Assembly: GCA_949752745.1 (NCBI GenBank)
Contig: OX457025.1
Location: forward strand, 45,863,601-45,927,600
Origin: Protula sp. h YS-2021
Lineage: Eukaryota; Annelida; Polychaeta; Sabellida; Serpulidae
Direction: 5' to 3'
Length of the DNA stretch: 64,000 bases
Shown: positions 1-11,541 of the stretch, piece by piece
How the letters are laid out: the number at the start of each line of letters is the position of its first letter
Numbering within the stretch: position 1 is the first letter of the stretch
Position numbers and translations under genes: made by a program
Notes under the pieces: generated by a model
The model's database searches: none
What the model was told of the DNA's origin: nothing
Seen by the model: only the letters and a program-made list of their open reading frames with translations

Positions 1-1078
1 AAGTGCTATAACAAGGTCTAAGAATAAAAATATTGATTTATTAGGGCAAAATGTACTCCATCGATGCGCCTGAGAAATGTGCCACATAAAATCTGGATCT
101 CAATAAAGAAAGAACCTGGGGAAATAAATAATGCTTTGCTGGCTTCGGGAAACTGGCAATCATGGTGCGGCTGTTTTATTCAAAATTGATTACTTCTGGA
201 AAATCGGCCATGTTTCGCGGTGAAAGTGTTTCATGCACACCCAAATTGTGCAAGTGGAACACCAAAAAATCCTTGTGTGTAGAGGGAACAAGACCACATT
301 TACTTCCGCCTTCATTGCCCAATGACAGGAAGACTATTAGCCTGGCAGCTGTACTTTTTTCGATAATATTTTGAAAGTTCCGATCAGTCAGTAATAAAGC
401 TATGGCATGTATATATTTTTCCAGAGGGTTGTACTTGAGACATGCTTAAAAGCTTTGCAATCACTTGTATTGTCTTTGAGAAATATAACGCCAAAATCCA
501 GTAATTGATCATATGATCGAGAGATCTCGAAACTTCAATAGTTCCCCTATTTGAAGCAAAATAGCAAAAAATCCATTTGGTCAACTCCCAAATATTTTGA
601 TTTGTTTTGCATTCTCAAAGGTTAGTTTGAAGGATTTAATAAAGCTTGTATCCCCAGCAATGTCATAAAAAGACAGTTTTTGAATTTTTGTAAAGAAACA
701 AGTGAGTAAATCAAATGTAGTCTACGGTCAGAACCCATTCCTATTTGTGAAATTCAAGTCTGTTTTTAACTAGGATGCAGATTTCAATTATGGTATGAAT
801 TGAGGTAAAGAAGAGCTTCCATAGCGAAAAGTACAGAGGAATGACAGAAGCAGAATACTTTAGGTGTTTAAGTTCTTTTACATTAAACGAAGACAAACCT
901 GAAGAAAATGCGGCATATGCCAACAAATCAGAAAGTGGTTCCTTTCCAAGAAGCACTGAATAATTAGCAAGATTTTGCGTTGAGGTTTTATAGTTGTCAG
1001 ACAAAATAAATCGAATATGGTTGGATGAAATACAAAATATACAGGTCTTAACAACTGGGCAAGAGGGTTTCGAATGGT
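1..1078. other. No recognisable gene
   Basis: AT-rich sequence with only short chance frames. It may include upstream parts of the adjoining YqaJ relic, but nothing can be supported. Confidence 0.5.
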
Positions 1079-2053
1079 GTGATTAGAGGCATGAAATTTC
1101 ACCGTGCTTACAAGCTTATGGGGAGTTATGTAAAAGACCACACTGTGAACATTGAGACTGTTATTTGTGAAGTATTGGATTATAATAAACCTTCCTCCGA
1201 GTCGCCCACCTTAAATAAGATCGTCGTATGGAAAGATTTGTATTTCAAAAATACAGCACCGTTTTAAAAGATTTGAATCATAAAAAGTGTTGCAAGTGTG
1301 GCTTTTGTGTTTCTAACACGTTTTCCATTTTAGGGCGTCACTGATGGAGTAGTAAAATGTTATTGATGGGTGGAGCAGGTTTTAGAAATAAAACGTCTTT
1401 TAAAATATGCAAAATGTACTCTAAGTGTGGAAAATCTTGATTTCCTGGTAGAAAGAAGTGAAACAAGGCGTTTAAAAAGAACCACTAATATTATAGTAAA
1501 GTCCAGGGTCAATTTCGCGATAACTGGTATTCATAAGGCAGATTTCTTTGTGTTCATGCGCGGGTGCCATATTGAAAAAAACAGAGTTTAACTGTGGCCT
1601 TTGGAAAACTCTTTTGATATATTTAGTTGTCTTTTTAATGTATATGTAGCCCCTGAAGTAAGAAATAGAACAATTAGGAGTCGTATTTTATCAGGGGGGT
1701 GTGAATTCTACTGGTATTTCACAGGTGTTATTTTCACATTTTTAAAGTACCCAAAAACTGATCATCTTGAAAGTGTTCAAGATAGAACGATAGTTTTTCT
1801 TAAGAAAATAAAGCAAAGGAAAAGGAAAAAAGGAAAGAAAGAGGAGAAGTAAATACATAAAATAAGCAAAATACTTTTCAGGCTCGGGCGACTCAGCATC
1901 TTTTATGAGCCATGCAATCTGTGGTATCACATGCCCTCTGCTGGCCTGACAGAGGAGTCCTCTGATTTAGAGAAAGACGATTATATGTGTTCACATTGCA
2001 AGAAAAACGCTCATGCAAAATCTAACAATCTAAATTTGTTATTCCTTCTTTAA
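1079..2053 (+). pseudogene. Decayed YqaJ-type exonuclease/PHD gene relic
   Basis: Bases 1370-1591 translate to a stretch ending RLKRTTNIIVKSRVNFAITG and then HKADFFVFMRGCHIEK. This resembles the core of YqaJ-like exonuclease domains (LKR...YY.QVQ.QL.ITG...ADFFV.T), with the catalytic pattern eroded. An open frame at 1079-1267 lies upstream. At 1882-2053, after an acceptor-like acttttcag, a frame reads CNLWYHMPSAGL...DDYMCSHC and stops. This looks like the end of a PHD finger whose Cys after the His is lost. Animal transposon-like genes often pair YqaJ and PHD modules. Frames are disconnected, so it is a relic. Confidence 0.4.
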
Positions 2054-2059
2054 TTCTAT

Positions 2060-2950
2060 TCTAAAACCGATTTGCATCTCCGACACACATAAGGTATCAA
2101 AGGTCAATAAAGATATTTAAAAATCGATTTTATTGGTTATTTTGTTTTCACATTTAACACATTTAACAAAATCAGCAGAAAAGTAAATACTTAATAAATA
2201 AGTAAATAACTAAAACTATATAATTAGATCTGACAGCTATACCTTAAATTAAGCATGTTCAAATTAAACGTGATTGTCAGACAATAACAGAAAATTAAAT
2301 AAATAAAATTATTTACAAGATCTCTATAGATTACACAACGCAGCAATAACTAAGTCGTCCAAATTTCGCCAGGCTACAAAGTATGGAACAATGGTTCAGG
2401 TTTACATTTCTTTTACCAGGGTTTTGAAAGCGAGAAATTTACTCGTAAGAATGAGTATTAAGAAATTAAATACTTCAGTTTTAATTTCCAAAACATCGGT
2501 TTGTAGACAACGAAGTCATCACTATGGAAGACTAGAACTGGTGGTGGGAATTTAACACCAAATACATACGACCTGGTTGACGCGTTGTCTACAGGATATA
2601 CTGCCGGATAGGCAGAAATAAAAGAAACTGAATTCATTAAGTTCTATTAATTCACCTTGCTATCACAGCAAATTGCCCAATTTCATAACAATAACAACAT
2701 TAACTGGGGTTTCAACACGAACTGCCCAATATTAACAACGTCACATTTCTTTTCCTGAAAGAGGTGACATATAACATTAGTAGCCGTAACAAATATCTGG
2801 CGATCCATCAGTGTCGTGTTATACCATGTGGAAAACCGCACTGTCACAATACCCGACCATGGTACAACAGGCGACTGTGCTGAGTCGACACGCTGCCGGC
2901 CAAGTGACAGTGAGGTCTTTATAGGGCTAAACCTTAGATCCGCAAGCATC
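2060..2950. other. Non-coding, AT-rich
   Basis: No gene, RNA or clear repeat recognised. The short minus-strand frame at 2683-2949 has no family resemblance. Confidence 0.5.
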
Positions 2951-2954
2951 GAGT

Positions 2955-3009
2955 CTATTTAGTCTTCTTCTTCTTGAAGGTCTTCTTTCCGCTAGATTGC
3001 TGAGACGTC
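2955..3009 (-). CDS. Possible terminal exon of a minus-strand gene
   Basis: On the minus strand, an acceptor-like ccttcttgcag is followed by G and then a frame reading TSQQSSGKKTFKKKKTK and TAG. A lysine-rich tail after a good pyrimidine tract looks like a genuine last exon with a nuclear or nucleolar signal. I find no matching upstream exon on the minus strand, so this is a suggestion only. Confidence 0.2.
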
Positions 3010-5500
3010 CTGCAAGAAGGATTATTATGAGTCACAGATTCAGCAGCAACGAACGGACCAAGACTGTGTAAATTAGTTAACGTATCAGTTGTGTATTCTT
3101 GCAAACAATTTTTAATAAACGTGTTTGGAAGGGCCCAACAACTAATTCGAACTTAATTACACGCGGACACACCATTAACACTGTGCAAAGAGTGCGCTAC
3201 ATGTCTAACCTGACGATCTTTAATTGACAACTTCTTTTGCATTATATCTTCAGGCTTTCAAGTATATCATCATATGCTAGCAATATGATTTCTAAATATG
3301 ACATAATTAGATATAGATGCTTTAGAAAGATTTACTGTGATACTACGCATGAAAGATATAAATAGACGACGCTGTAACGTGCTACGGTAAGTACTTGATC
3401 GTTTAGTATATGCGCGTAGTAGGCAAACAGGGCATAACAACCCGGTGTCAACAGTTCCACGTGAACTCACACCCGGCAAGGCTGGTGTCACAATTTGCTT
3501 AAAACGTACCTAAGCCTTTGGTCGCAATGCGCGTCTTGCCCAGAAAAAACAGTGATGGTTTTAAGACCACCGCCTCCCATGAACCATTAACTTGACTGAT
3601 AGAGTTTTGCAATGCACGTGCCCGACACAAATAGTTTTGTGAAATAATAGTGACAGAGTGATTGAAGGGTGGGTGGGAAAGAGAGATAGTTCACAACCAG
3701 TGAGAAATCGACAATAACCATCACAGGCAGAGAAGTCATAACTAGATGAACTCTTCAAGAGAAAGGTGAGAGCCTAGTGGTATGTCATAATGGATCTAAC
3801 CGAAACTTTCCTGACTCAGAGAAGGTAAAGAAAGAAATCGGCCACTGCCACCCCCTTGGATGCTTCAATCAACACACCATGTCTCATAAAATAGCCAATA
3901 CGACAAATCGACCTCATCTTTAGAGTCTTTATCGACAGTGTCTATCCTCTGAATTACCGTCCGACAGAAAACTTTTCATGAAGGAAAACTTATGCACCAT
4001 AGATTCAGCTGAAACAGCTGTGGATTTGGGTGATAATAATCCCGTAACGTATACTGCCATACTCCAGGGGAATTGGAAGACTATTGGCACACGATAACCG
4101 CAACAACAAAGGAAACCAAGACAGTTCTAGAATATCGGGGGCTACAATTAAGCAGCAGCAGGTATGGTTTCTCGTGTCAAATCTTCATGAAAGCTTTCAG
4201 CATTAGAGAGGACGATGGAAAAGCGAACAACACACTGGAGGCCAACGGCAAAGTAACGCATCGATCACTTAGGCTAAGTCTGGACACGGAGAATTGTACA
4301 CCGGAAGACATCGAGCTTGGCGGCCCCCACGAAGACTGAGTGGCAGTCTATGGAAACTTGTAATCCGTTAAATCCCGCTCCATCTGAACAGTCTGGCCCA
4401 TTCTAGGAGCTAGATCGGCCAGAGCGTTCAGACTGCCTGCAACGTATTACACCTGAATGTTAAGACCACTGTCGCGAGAATGCGAGAATGCAAGAGGAGC
4501 TGTTTGGCAGACGAGACAACATCGGTGAACGCGTGTCACCCTGCTTGGACAAATAAGAGAAAATTCTCTTATTGTCCACCAGAATCACCAGAAACACCGT
4601 GCCCCTTGTGAAACGTAGAGACGAGATGACAAGCAAAGAATGCTGCCTTCATTTCCAACACATTGATATGCAGCGTGCGATCGTGGTCCGATCACTGTCC
4701 CTTCCAAGTGTGCTCTTGGAAAAAGAATCCCCATCTGCTGTAAGACGCATCGGCCTGAACCTGCATTGATGAGGATTGAAGAGAGAAAGGGACATCTTTC
4801 AGGAGACGATACGACCACCACACGAGATGATGTAGCGACCTTCCACGACGCAACGCCTTCAGAACCACACGAACCGACTATTGTTTATTGCTGTATAGGG
4901 GCCATTAAACAAGATCAGGTGGCGGCATCTCCTTATGTGAAGAGGTTCCATAGTCGTCGCAGGAACGGTGTTGAGATGTGACGTTGCCTAAGTCACAGAA
5001 CCTCATTTTGATGCGAGGCCGCGTAATACTTTACGTTCATCGTCCGAGGCATGCCTTGAAGTATCCGGATGTGTATTCAGACTAAGCGCAAATTGTTTCA
5101 ATAGGGTTATTTCCAGTGTTCGACGATAAGAGTCTCTGAGAAAGCTTGTTGCACAGCCGTTACTATAATGGATGGATCATTCGTGGTGCAAAGTAGCTTC
5201 AGGCAGAAACCGGGAAGAAATTGCGTGTAGGGTGACAGCGAGTGAAGCAATTCTGCTACTTAGTGAAAGTACTGTAAATGGCTAAGTGGTGGTGGAGTGT
5301 GGTTGAGGAAAAGTTTGGTAGTTCCCATGAAGTGTTAATTTTACCGAGAGTGATGCTTCCCTATAATGAACCTGTAGTTTTGAATAAAACACCAACATAG
5401 TTATTGTTAACCCTGTCATCTATGTGCATGGGTTTAAAGGTGAAGAAAATTCTTCCACCGTTAACCTAGTTCTTCACAAAATATCGGACTAGAATACTGA
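3010..5500. other. No gene recognised; possible retroelement remnants
   Basis: Short plus-strand frames at 4073-4339, 4572-4769 and 4766-4981 are of near-neutral composition and may be remnants of the gag/pol region upstream of the gypsy integrase relic. None carries a motif I can name. Confidence 0.35.
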
Positions 5501-5529
5501 TAGAAAAACACTCCTTAAACCTTTTCCTG

Positions 5530-6240
5530 TTGGAGCACCCACGTAAAGAGCTGCCGTCGATAAATGGCCAAAAACCGAATGGAAATCAGTATTTGCGATT
5601 GGTGATTATTTTACGAAGTACAAAGAGATTCCCTATTCCCAATATGGAATTTGTTAAGGTGGCAAATATCCTGATAAAAGAGTTAATACTTAGGTATGGT
5701 ACCCCTCGTATGGCTTTGAATGACCAGGATTCCTAGTTAATGTCCGGTTTGTGCCGAACGGGGGAATACCTCGACTAAAGTTTTCCCTATTGTTTATGAG
5801 AATCAAAGAAAATTCGACGAAAACTAAGTTGCGTTATATCCCCAATAGTCCACAGGTTTTTTCGCGACTGTACTCATGTTTGACAGTGTCACAGAAATGC
5901 CCCTTGATTTTTGTCAGGCGGAAGACAGATTATTTTCCTGACGAACATGTGTATATCAAAGATTTAAGGGAAAATAGCTATAAGATGCGTTACTGCAGAG
6001 AAACAGAAACGTGTTTATAACGTGAAAATAAAAGCCAGTTGTTTAAGAGTAGTGACCAGAACATCGGTACATATCCCTCGCAAAAAGCCTGGTTTATTCC
6101 CTAAAGCTTATGTGGAAATGGCATGGACCTTTTACGATTATTACCAGGATAGAGAATGTAAAATATGAAGTACAGCTAAACCCAAGTACTATTCCCAAAA
6201 TAATGGACAGGGATATGCTAGGACATTATTTCAGTCGTAA
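5530..6240 (+). pseudogene. Ty3/gypsy-type integrase relic
   Basis: The frame at 5530-5736 reads IPNMEFVKVANILIKELILR then YGTPRMALNDQDS. This is the gypsy integrase core around the second catalytic Asp (...A..L.......G.P....SDQG). After frame changes, about 6080-6190 reads KPGLFPKAYV...WHGPFTIITRIENVKYEVQLNP, the C-terminal GPF/Y-type end of the same domain. Stops and frameshifts throughout make it a dead copy. No LTR is recognised on either side. Confidence 0.55.
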
Positions 6241-6259
6241 TCTAAACGCCAGTCTTCAT

Positions 6260-7930
6260 TTGTAAATCGTTCCACAGATAGAGACAGACCTGTGATTCTG
6301 AGATCCTCACGACAGACGAACAGACACAGACGATCGACTAAACTGTTGGAAGTGATCCAAACATTGATCAAAATTGGGTCAGGCAATATATTCCATGACT
6401 GAGATCTCTCAAGCCGATGAAAACTCGCCTAGCAGCTAAATGATCCCCAGCCCCCTACTCCAGGCGTACGTTTGTGAGAGTAAAATGGGGAGAGACCAGG
6501 TTCGGATGAAAAACAGTTGCCAGTCTCAGGTGCGTGTGATCAGTCAGAAAAAGACATTTCGGACGAAATAGGATAATCTTACGATTAATAGAACAGTACC
6601 GACCGATTCGCACCAAAATGAACCGATTAAGGTTCATTCACCAGCTAAAGCGCCACAACGCTCTAATTATCGCGGTAAGCTCAAAGAGGTTTGATGATTC
6701 TGATTAAAATGTAAATAGTATACATAAAATAAATTAGAAAACATGGGGAGATAATAAAGTAGTTGAAAAACCAACAGTGTAGATAATTAGGTTTATGATC
6801 GCATTTTGGACTATATTGCTGTTCTGGAGTAACAAGTAGCGTGGGACAACAAAGTAAAATTGTTGTCAGTCTTTAAGTTACAAGGTACATGATCGTGATG
6901 AAGAATTGTTTTTGTTTACTATTGACGCAAACACTTATCAGCTCCCTTTGGAAAACATGTTGCCAGGTGTTCCCTTAAAATAATGACTTCAAATGAAATG
7001 TCCAAATGTACAGTCCAGAGTTTTGTTGGACGCAAACATCGTTAAGCTTTCAAGAAGTGGCTGTTAAAGTTAATTGAACTGTGAAGCAGTTTTTGCCGAA
7101 AGAAGGGTTGGTTCCAGAACCTCGGATGAGACAAGAGAATGATTGTTAAAAAGTAGTCCATCGCGTGTTTGGCATCAAGCTGGATAGTTCTGTATTTTTG
7201 TCTGCCACAAATGCCCCGCTTGTGGCACCTGCAAGTTAGAGTTTATTTTCCACTTCCAGGAAACCAGGATAGGAGGCACAAAAAAGAATGACAGAATAGC
7301 AGGCTTTCTAAGAATTAAGAAATCTCCAAACATATCGTAAAAATAATTTATGTGGTTACAGAGACTAACCTGATAAGCCATCCAAAGCCAAAATTTGTTT
7401 GAAGGACCCCAAAGCGCATCTCGAAAAGAAACACTCGACTTAAACTTCTGTTCCTTCACGACTTCAGTGCCTCGGCGTCATGCGAGTTTCTTTGATATCA
7501 TGCCGTGGAAGCAGACTGTGAGCGACGGTCTGACCCGCGACAGCTTCACTAAAGAAAGCAGGGTTGAAGTGTCGTGGAAATCGTTCCGAAGTCTGGAGGA
7601 TAAGGGGAGGTAAATGAAAACTGCAAGGAACCAAGGACGATCTCGACTCGACTTCGATGTTCTCGGTGGACGAACCGGAGGAAATCCTGAACCTCCCCAT
7701 GTTCATCTGGAGACGGACACGGAAAAAGTGCAAGGTAAAATCCCCCGGCCCGAAGGAAGAAACTCTCTCTAGTAAGAGGTTGAATCCGGCGCTATTTGAG
7801 ACGGACCAGTCACAAAATGTGGGGTCATACACACCGCACGCCGCTGGCTTGGTTGAGATGGTTAAGATGAAATTTGTCAGCTCCGCCCAAAGAGAGGATT
7901 TCCCCTTCTGTACTAGCGAAATCATGCTTA
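6260..7930. other. No recognisable gene
   Basis: Two frames (7395-7613 and the 5' part of 7657-8442) and an opposing minus-strand frame at 7464-7925 are open but match no family. The piece from about 7400 may be flank or internal DNA of the BEL element whose integrase follows. Confidence 0.4.
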
Positions 7931-7979
7931 GATGTCATCATATTTACCCCCTCCCCTCCAATTTAATCCCTTCAAAAAG

Positions 7980-8520
7980 TTTTAACCTCAACGACACGCT
8001 TAGAAAATGTTTTCCTGCATGCAATGATCTTACATCTGGTCTCTTTTTAGGCAATGTTTTTGAGGCAGTCCTTGATGATGAACGCCCGTCATCATTGTTT
8101 TGTGAAGTGGAGTCAATTGTAAACAACCGACCAATAACCAGATGCTCGGAAAATCCGCAAGATGCGACACCCCTAACGCCAAATCATCTGCTTCTGCTGC
8201 GAGGCAACGAAAAACTGCCGGCTGATTTCTTTGACAAACACGATGCTGGCGGCTGGCGGCACGTGCAGTATCTCGCAAAAAGGTTTTGTAACCGATGGAT
8301 ACGCGAATATCTGCGCAAAGGTGGTTCGAGCCTGCGCACGAATTACGCGAAAATGACATTGTACTGGTGTTTGATGAACAAACGCCACGAGATATTTGGC
8401 TCGAGTGCTACAAGTCAAGAAAAACAGAGACGGTCTGGTTAGATCAGATGTTGTGAAAACAAAATCATCGAATCTGACCCGTCCCATAAGTAAACTTTGT
8501 TTACTAGAAGCTGGTATAAT
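7980..8520 (+). pseudogene. BEL/Pao integrase C-terminal fragment
   Basis: The frame reads SLFCEVESIVNNRPITRCSE...ATPLTPNHLLLL...GGWRHVQYLAKRFCNRWIREYL. This is the very characteristic C-terminal part of Pao/BEL integrase (CEVESI.N.RP, LTPNHLL, FW.RW..EYL). The frame ends at 8442 after a shift. The missing end (DGLVRSDVVKTKSSNLTRPI then SKLCLLE) follows in another frame to about 8510. The upstream catalytic core, RNase H and RT are absent on this strand. The matching LTR lies about 0.7 kb downstream. Confidence 0.8.
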
Positions 8521-9239
8521 TGATTAATTATTGTGTATAAGTGATTAAGATTTTCTGTAAATGTAAGAATATTGTAAAATAAACTTACTCCAGTAACAGG
8601 CCATGCATCTTGCAGTCATCTGAGGCGATGCCTACAGACACGATTGAACATTTATTTTGTGCATAAAGTGCCCAGTTGTGACCGTAGCTTTCTTTTATAA
8701 GTTCACTGTGTAATGTATTTCTTTATTGTCCTATCAATATATCTTTTCATTATGGAATTCTATAATTTAATTTCATTTTTTCATCTCGATAAATGCGATA
8801 GCGTTTGTTGCGTAAATGCCCAATGTCAGTACATAGCTGTTGCCCACGTGTGTTGGTGAAACACGTTCTCAGTTACTGTAAATCACACCACTTCAATACC
8901 TATAGGCTATGCAGTACTAGTATAGTTTACTTGTGTATTCATACGTATCACTGGCTTCCACCAAATAAACTTCCGGCACGAAAGTTCTATAAAAAAACTT
9001 CATTTTAACCAAGCCACAGAAATAAAATGCAATGTGTGCTTGTTTCAAGCACGCTTGCTGTATCATGCACGGTAATGCAGGGGAAAATTGCTGTGTTCAG
9101 TTTTAACCCCATTGTATTGTAAAACCGCTTTGCCCCATATATTGTCTGATTGCATACGCTTTTGAATTGGGAAAACTATTGTATTCAGATATACCCTGAC
9201 CCTCGCAGTGTTATTGTTTAGATTACTGAACCGCTTTGC
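8521..9239 (+). other. BEL 3' region between integrase and LTR
   Basis: AT-rich sequence with no gene. AATAAA-like words occur at 8578 and 8963. The block around 9110-9150 shares the word accgctttgcc with 9228-9240, suggesting a small internal duplication beside the LTR. Confidence 0.4.
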
Positions 9240-9554
9240 CGTAAGAAATGTCACTGTTTGAAGTCAGTTCAGTATGTTTGTCATGTTTGTCCTCCATCCC
9301 CTGCACACACGTGCGTTTTGTAATTGAATAATTTGTCGTGTTGTGTTCATTCGTCAGTGCTTAGCAATCACCCGAGTATACAAACCTCGGTTTTGGCGCC
9401 ATTCGGCATTCGGCCGCACAAAGCCAATAATTTTGTACCTGTACTATTTTACTGTTTGGTTTATGTTCATGTTTAGCCGTTAAAAATAGGAAGAAAATAA
9501 ACAGCATTACAAAATGGATTGGCCGAATCATTTTTTGGATTTCGATTCCTTACA
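9240..9554 (+). repeat. BEL/Pao LTR, plus-strand copy
   Basis: About 315 bp, from (c)GTAAGAAATGTCACTG to GATTCCTTACA. The ends form the short inverted repeat TGTAAG/CTTACA, with the first T mutated. It is homologous along most of its length to the reverse complement of 14630-14947, including the block around CAATCACCCGAGTATA and GCGCCATTCGGCATTCGGCC. It is the 3' LTR of the integrase fragment upstream. Confidence 0.8.
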
Positions 9555-9567
9555 GTTCCACCCGTGC

Positions 9568-9850
9568 AATACTACAAAAAATTCCTTCAATGCCAAAATC
9601 TCTCATGGGTTTTCTCCTGGCTATTAACAAGTAATACTCCTTCTTAACTTAGCCGTTGCAGCAGGATTAAGTACTGTGGTAAAAAGTTTCATCAACCGAA
9701 CTCACGATCAAGGAAGAGTTTGCTCCACTCAAAGTAATGCAATAAAAATTCCTTCAATGCAAAATCTGATGCGGCTTTTTTTCCTGACGATTAGCAACTA
9801 ATACCACTCCTTAACTTAGCCGTGCCAGCAGGATTAAGTACTCGGGTTAC
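9568..9850 (+). repeat. Tandem duplication, about 165-bp unit
   Basis: Two copies starting near 9568 and 9732 share aattccttcaatgc, the stretch around ttaacttagccgt, and gcaggattaagtact. The second copy is shorter. It lies just past the LTR and about 0.5 kb before the RING promoter. Confidence 0.6.
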
Positions 9851-10334
9851 AGATGCAAATAAAATGGCCACAGTAGAGTGGGGTTGCATGTTTCAGCGTC
9901 GCACCGCACCACCAGCAGTCTGTATATGGTTCTGGTCCAGGTAATGTTGCCGTAAACTTATAGCATAGCAAACCACCGCAGGTTTTTGCAACAGTACCGA
10001 CGCGGTGCATTGTGGTGAACCGGGCAGCTGTGTGGTTGTCCTGGATATTCTAACCATACCCAACACTTGAAGCATTCTGTTGTCAGCGTCACTGCCTTGC
10101 CATTTCGCATCACTGTGATTATACGAGTTGTAGACATCTTGCTGCTTGTTGTGGGAAATGTAGCCTTTAACCCCCATTTATATACTACTACATACTAGCG
10201 GCCATCCTCACAGTTTATGCTGGCAACGAGGGGGGGGGGGCGTACTGACAGAGTACATCTATGAGTACCCGGGGTGGAGGTCCTCACTTGCTTGTGGCTC
10301 AGTGGGGGGGGGGGAGGGTCCTCACTTGAGGTGG

Positions 10335-10364
10335 TATATAACTGTTAGTCATTTCAGTTCAGTC
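10335..10364 (+). promoter_or_regulatory. TATA box and initiator for the RING gene
   Basis: TATATAA at 10335-10341 is followed by TCAGTC at 10359-10364, an arthropod-style initiator (TCAGTY) with its A at 10361, about 26 bases downstream. This would give a 5' UTR of about 95 bases. It is a compact core promoter of the kind found on histone and other short intronless genes. Confidence 0.45.
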
Positions 10365-10455
10365 TCACAACCGCTTTGCAACTGCTTCCGTGAACATCGA
10401 GTGTTACTTTGCACTGAACGACTCGATCACGCTGAGACAAGTGAGGGAAGTACAC

Positions 10456-10947
10456 ATGCCAGTGACTCCGCCAGCCACACTGCCGCACCGCTTCTACTTT
10501 TACCAGCTGCTGCCGAACCCAGCTAACGGCTCAGCCCTTTGCCTACCTGTTTTTTTCGACAGGATGGTCACGCTTGGGAAGCGCCTACGCGATATTGAAG
10601 CTGGACACTATGATCAGGCATTTTTCCGCTCCATGATGTTGGGGGAGGCAATTCCCTCCCGCCTAGAAGAAGAAGAGTACCCGGCCTGGGGCAGATTCTT
10701 CTTACAACAGGATCCGGAGTGCTGCATTGGATGCGGATGTATGATGTCCCCAGACTGGGTATTGGCAAGCTGCGGACATCAGCTGTGTATATACTGCGCA
10801 TATCTTTGGACATATCTGACGGTGTTATACGACCAGTACATGATCAGGTGCTTCACGTGCGGTTTACCAAGTGATCATTTCCTATTTAACGGCCAACAGA
10901 TAAGCCAGTGCAGCAGACCAGTCCAAGATATAGTAGAATTTTTCTAA
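10456..10947 (+). CDS. Small intronless C3HC4 RING-finger protein
   Basis: This is a 163-aa protein from the first in-frame ATG (10456, weak Kozak context). The N-terminal 85 residues match nothing I recognise. The C-terminal half has all eight zinc ligands of a C3HC4 RING in order: C90-x2-C93, C106-x-H108-x2-C111-x2-C114, C132-x2-C135. RINGs of this type usually act as E3 ubiquitin ligases. There is no stop or frameshift, so it is probably functional or recently so. It lies alone between two BEL half-elements, with a TATA box about 120 bases upstream and a histone-like stem-loop 24 bases past the stop. It could be a host gene, a transposon cargo gene or a captured viral gene. The frame continues 22 codons upstream without an ATG. 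Confidence 0.7.
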   Translation: MPVTPPATLPHRFYFYQLLPNPANGSALCLPVFFDRMVTLGKRLRDIEAGHYDQAFFRSMMLGEAIPSRLEEEEYPAWGRFFLQQDPECCIGCGCMMSPDWVLASCGHQLCIYCAYLWTYLTVLYDQYMIRCFTCGLPSDHFLFNGQQISQCSRPVQDIVEFF

Positions 10948-10971
10948 GTCCGGCAGCAGCAAAAGACCTTC

Positions 10972-10987
10972 GGCCTTTTTTAGGGCC
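10972..10987 (+). promoter_or_regulatory. Histone-mRNA-type 3' stem-loop
   Basis: GGCCTT-TTTT-AGGGCC is a 6-bp stem with a 4-base loop, followed by ACTCA. The metazoan histone 3' end is a GGYYYT stem, a T-rich 4-base loop and ARRRCC, followed by ACCCA. Stem size, loop size, the terminal U-A pair and the 3' flank all fit, with one G-U pair and loop base 4 as U. It lies 24 bases after the TAA, the usual histone spacing. A purine-rich stretch (gaaatgaaacg) starts about 12 bases further on, where the U7-pairing element would be. The 5' flank (CCTTC) departs from CCAAA. Confidence 0.5.
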
Positions 10988-11120
10988 ACTCACTAATACG
11001 AAATGAAACGCAAAACATCTGTCATGGTTTTGGTATGTGTCTGTATGCATGAGAGTGTGGGAAATGCTAAAAAATTAAAATATTAAAAAAAAATTAAAAA
11101 ATTTAAAAAAAAATAAAAAA

Positions 11121-11155
11121 GGGGGCTATTTTTATACTTCTCTTTTTATGCCCCC
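11121..11155. repeat. GGGGGC/GCCCCC hairpin
   Basis: GGGGGC at 11120-11126 pairs with GCCCCC at about 11150-11155, with a 23-base AT-rich loop. It lies about 130 bases beyond the histone-like stem-loop in an A-rich stretch. No function can be assigned. Confidence 0.4.
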
Positions 11156-11498
11156 TTTGACTTTAAGGGAGCCTTATAGGTGAGCTCTAAGCATGTAGCT
11201 ATGAGTTCTCTGTTTAAAAAATGGAGAACTTGTACGTTTGGGGAGGTGTCCCATCTGTCCGTCTGCCCATGTCTGCTGCGGTGTGATGCGTTGGCTCTCT
11301 AGGCTTAATGAAAGTCTGAAAGGTTGCTCATTTTTAATTGATTTTACGATGGCCCGGTTGATCCTTTTTTTACGGAGGCCCATTTGCCTCCGGCTGCCCT
11401 TTTGCTCCGCTGCCCTTCTGAATGGCTGCCCACAATCCCTATAACGTCATTATGACGTTCATATGACGTTCATATGACGTCACTCTTTTATTAGCCCC

Positions 11499-11541
11499 AT
11501 GGGGTTCTAAAACAATGACGTCACTGTTTTAGAAACCCCAT
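11499..11541. repeat. Inverted repeat centred on a CRE palindrome
   Basis: The left arm ATGGGGTTCTAAAACAA (11499-11515) and right arm CTGTTTTAGAAACCCCAT (11524-11541) flank TGACGTCA (11516-11523). Another TGACGTCA lies at 11476-11483, and ATGACGTTC occurs twice before it. The palindrome abuts the point where the BEL reverse transcriptase is cut off. Confidence 0.6.

Noticed and set aside
4073..4981. Chain of short plus-strand frames
   Set aside because: Starts are not ATG in several cases and no gag, protease or RT motif can be read. Treated as possible retroelement debris only.
7464..7925. 153-codon minus-strand frame
   Set aside because: It opposes an equally open plus-strand frame leading into the BEL integrase. 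No family features.
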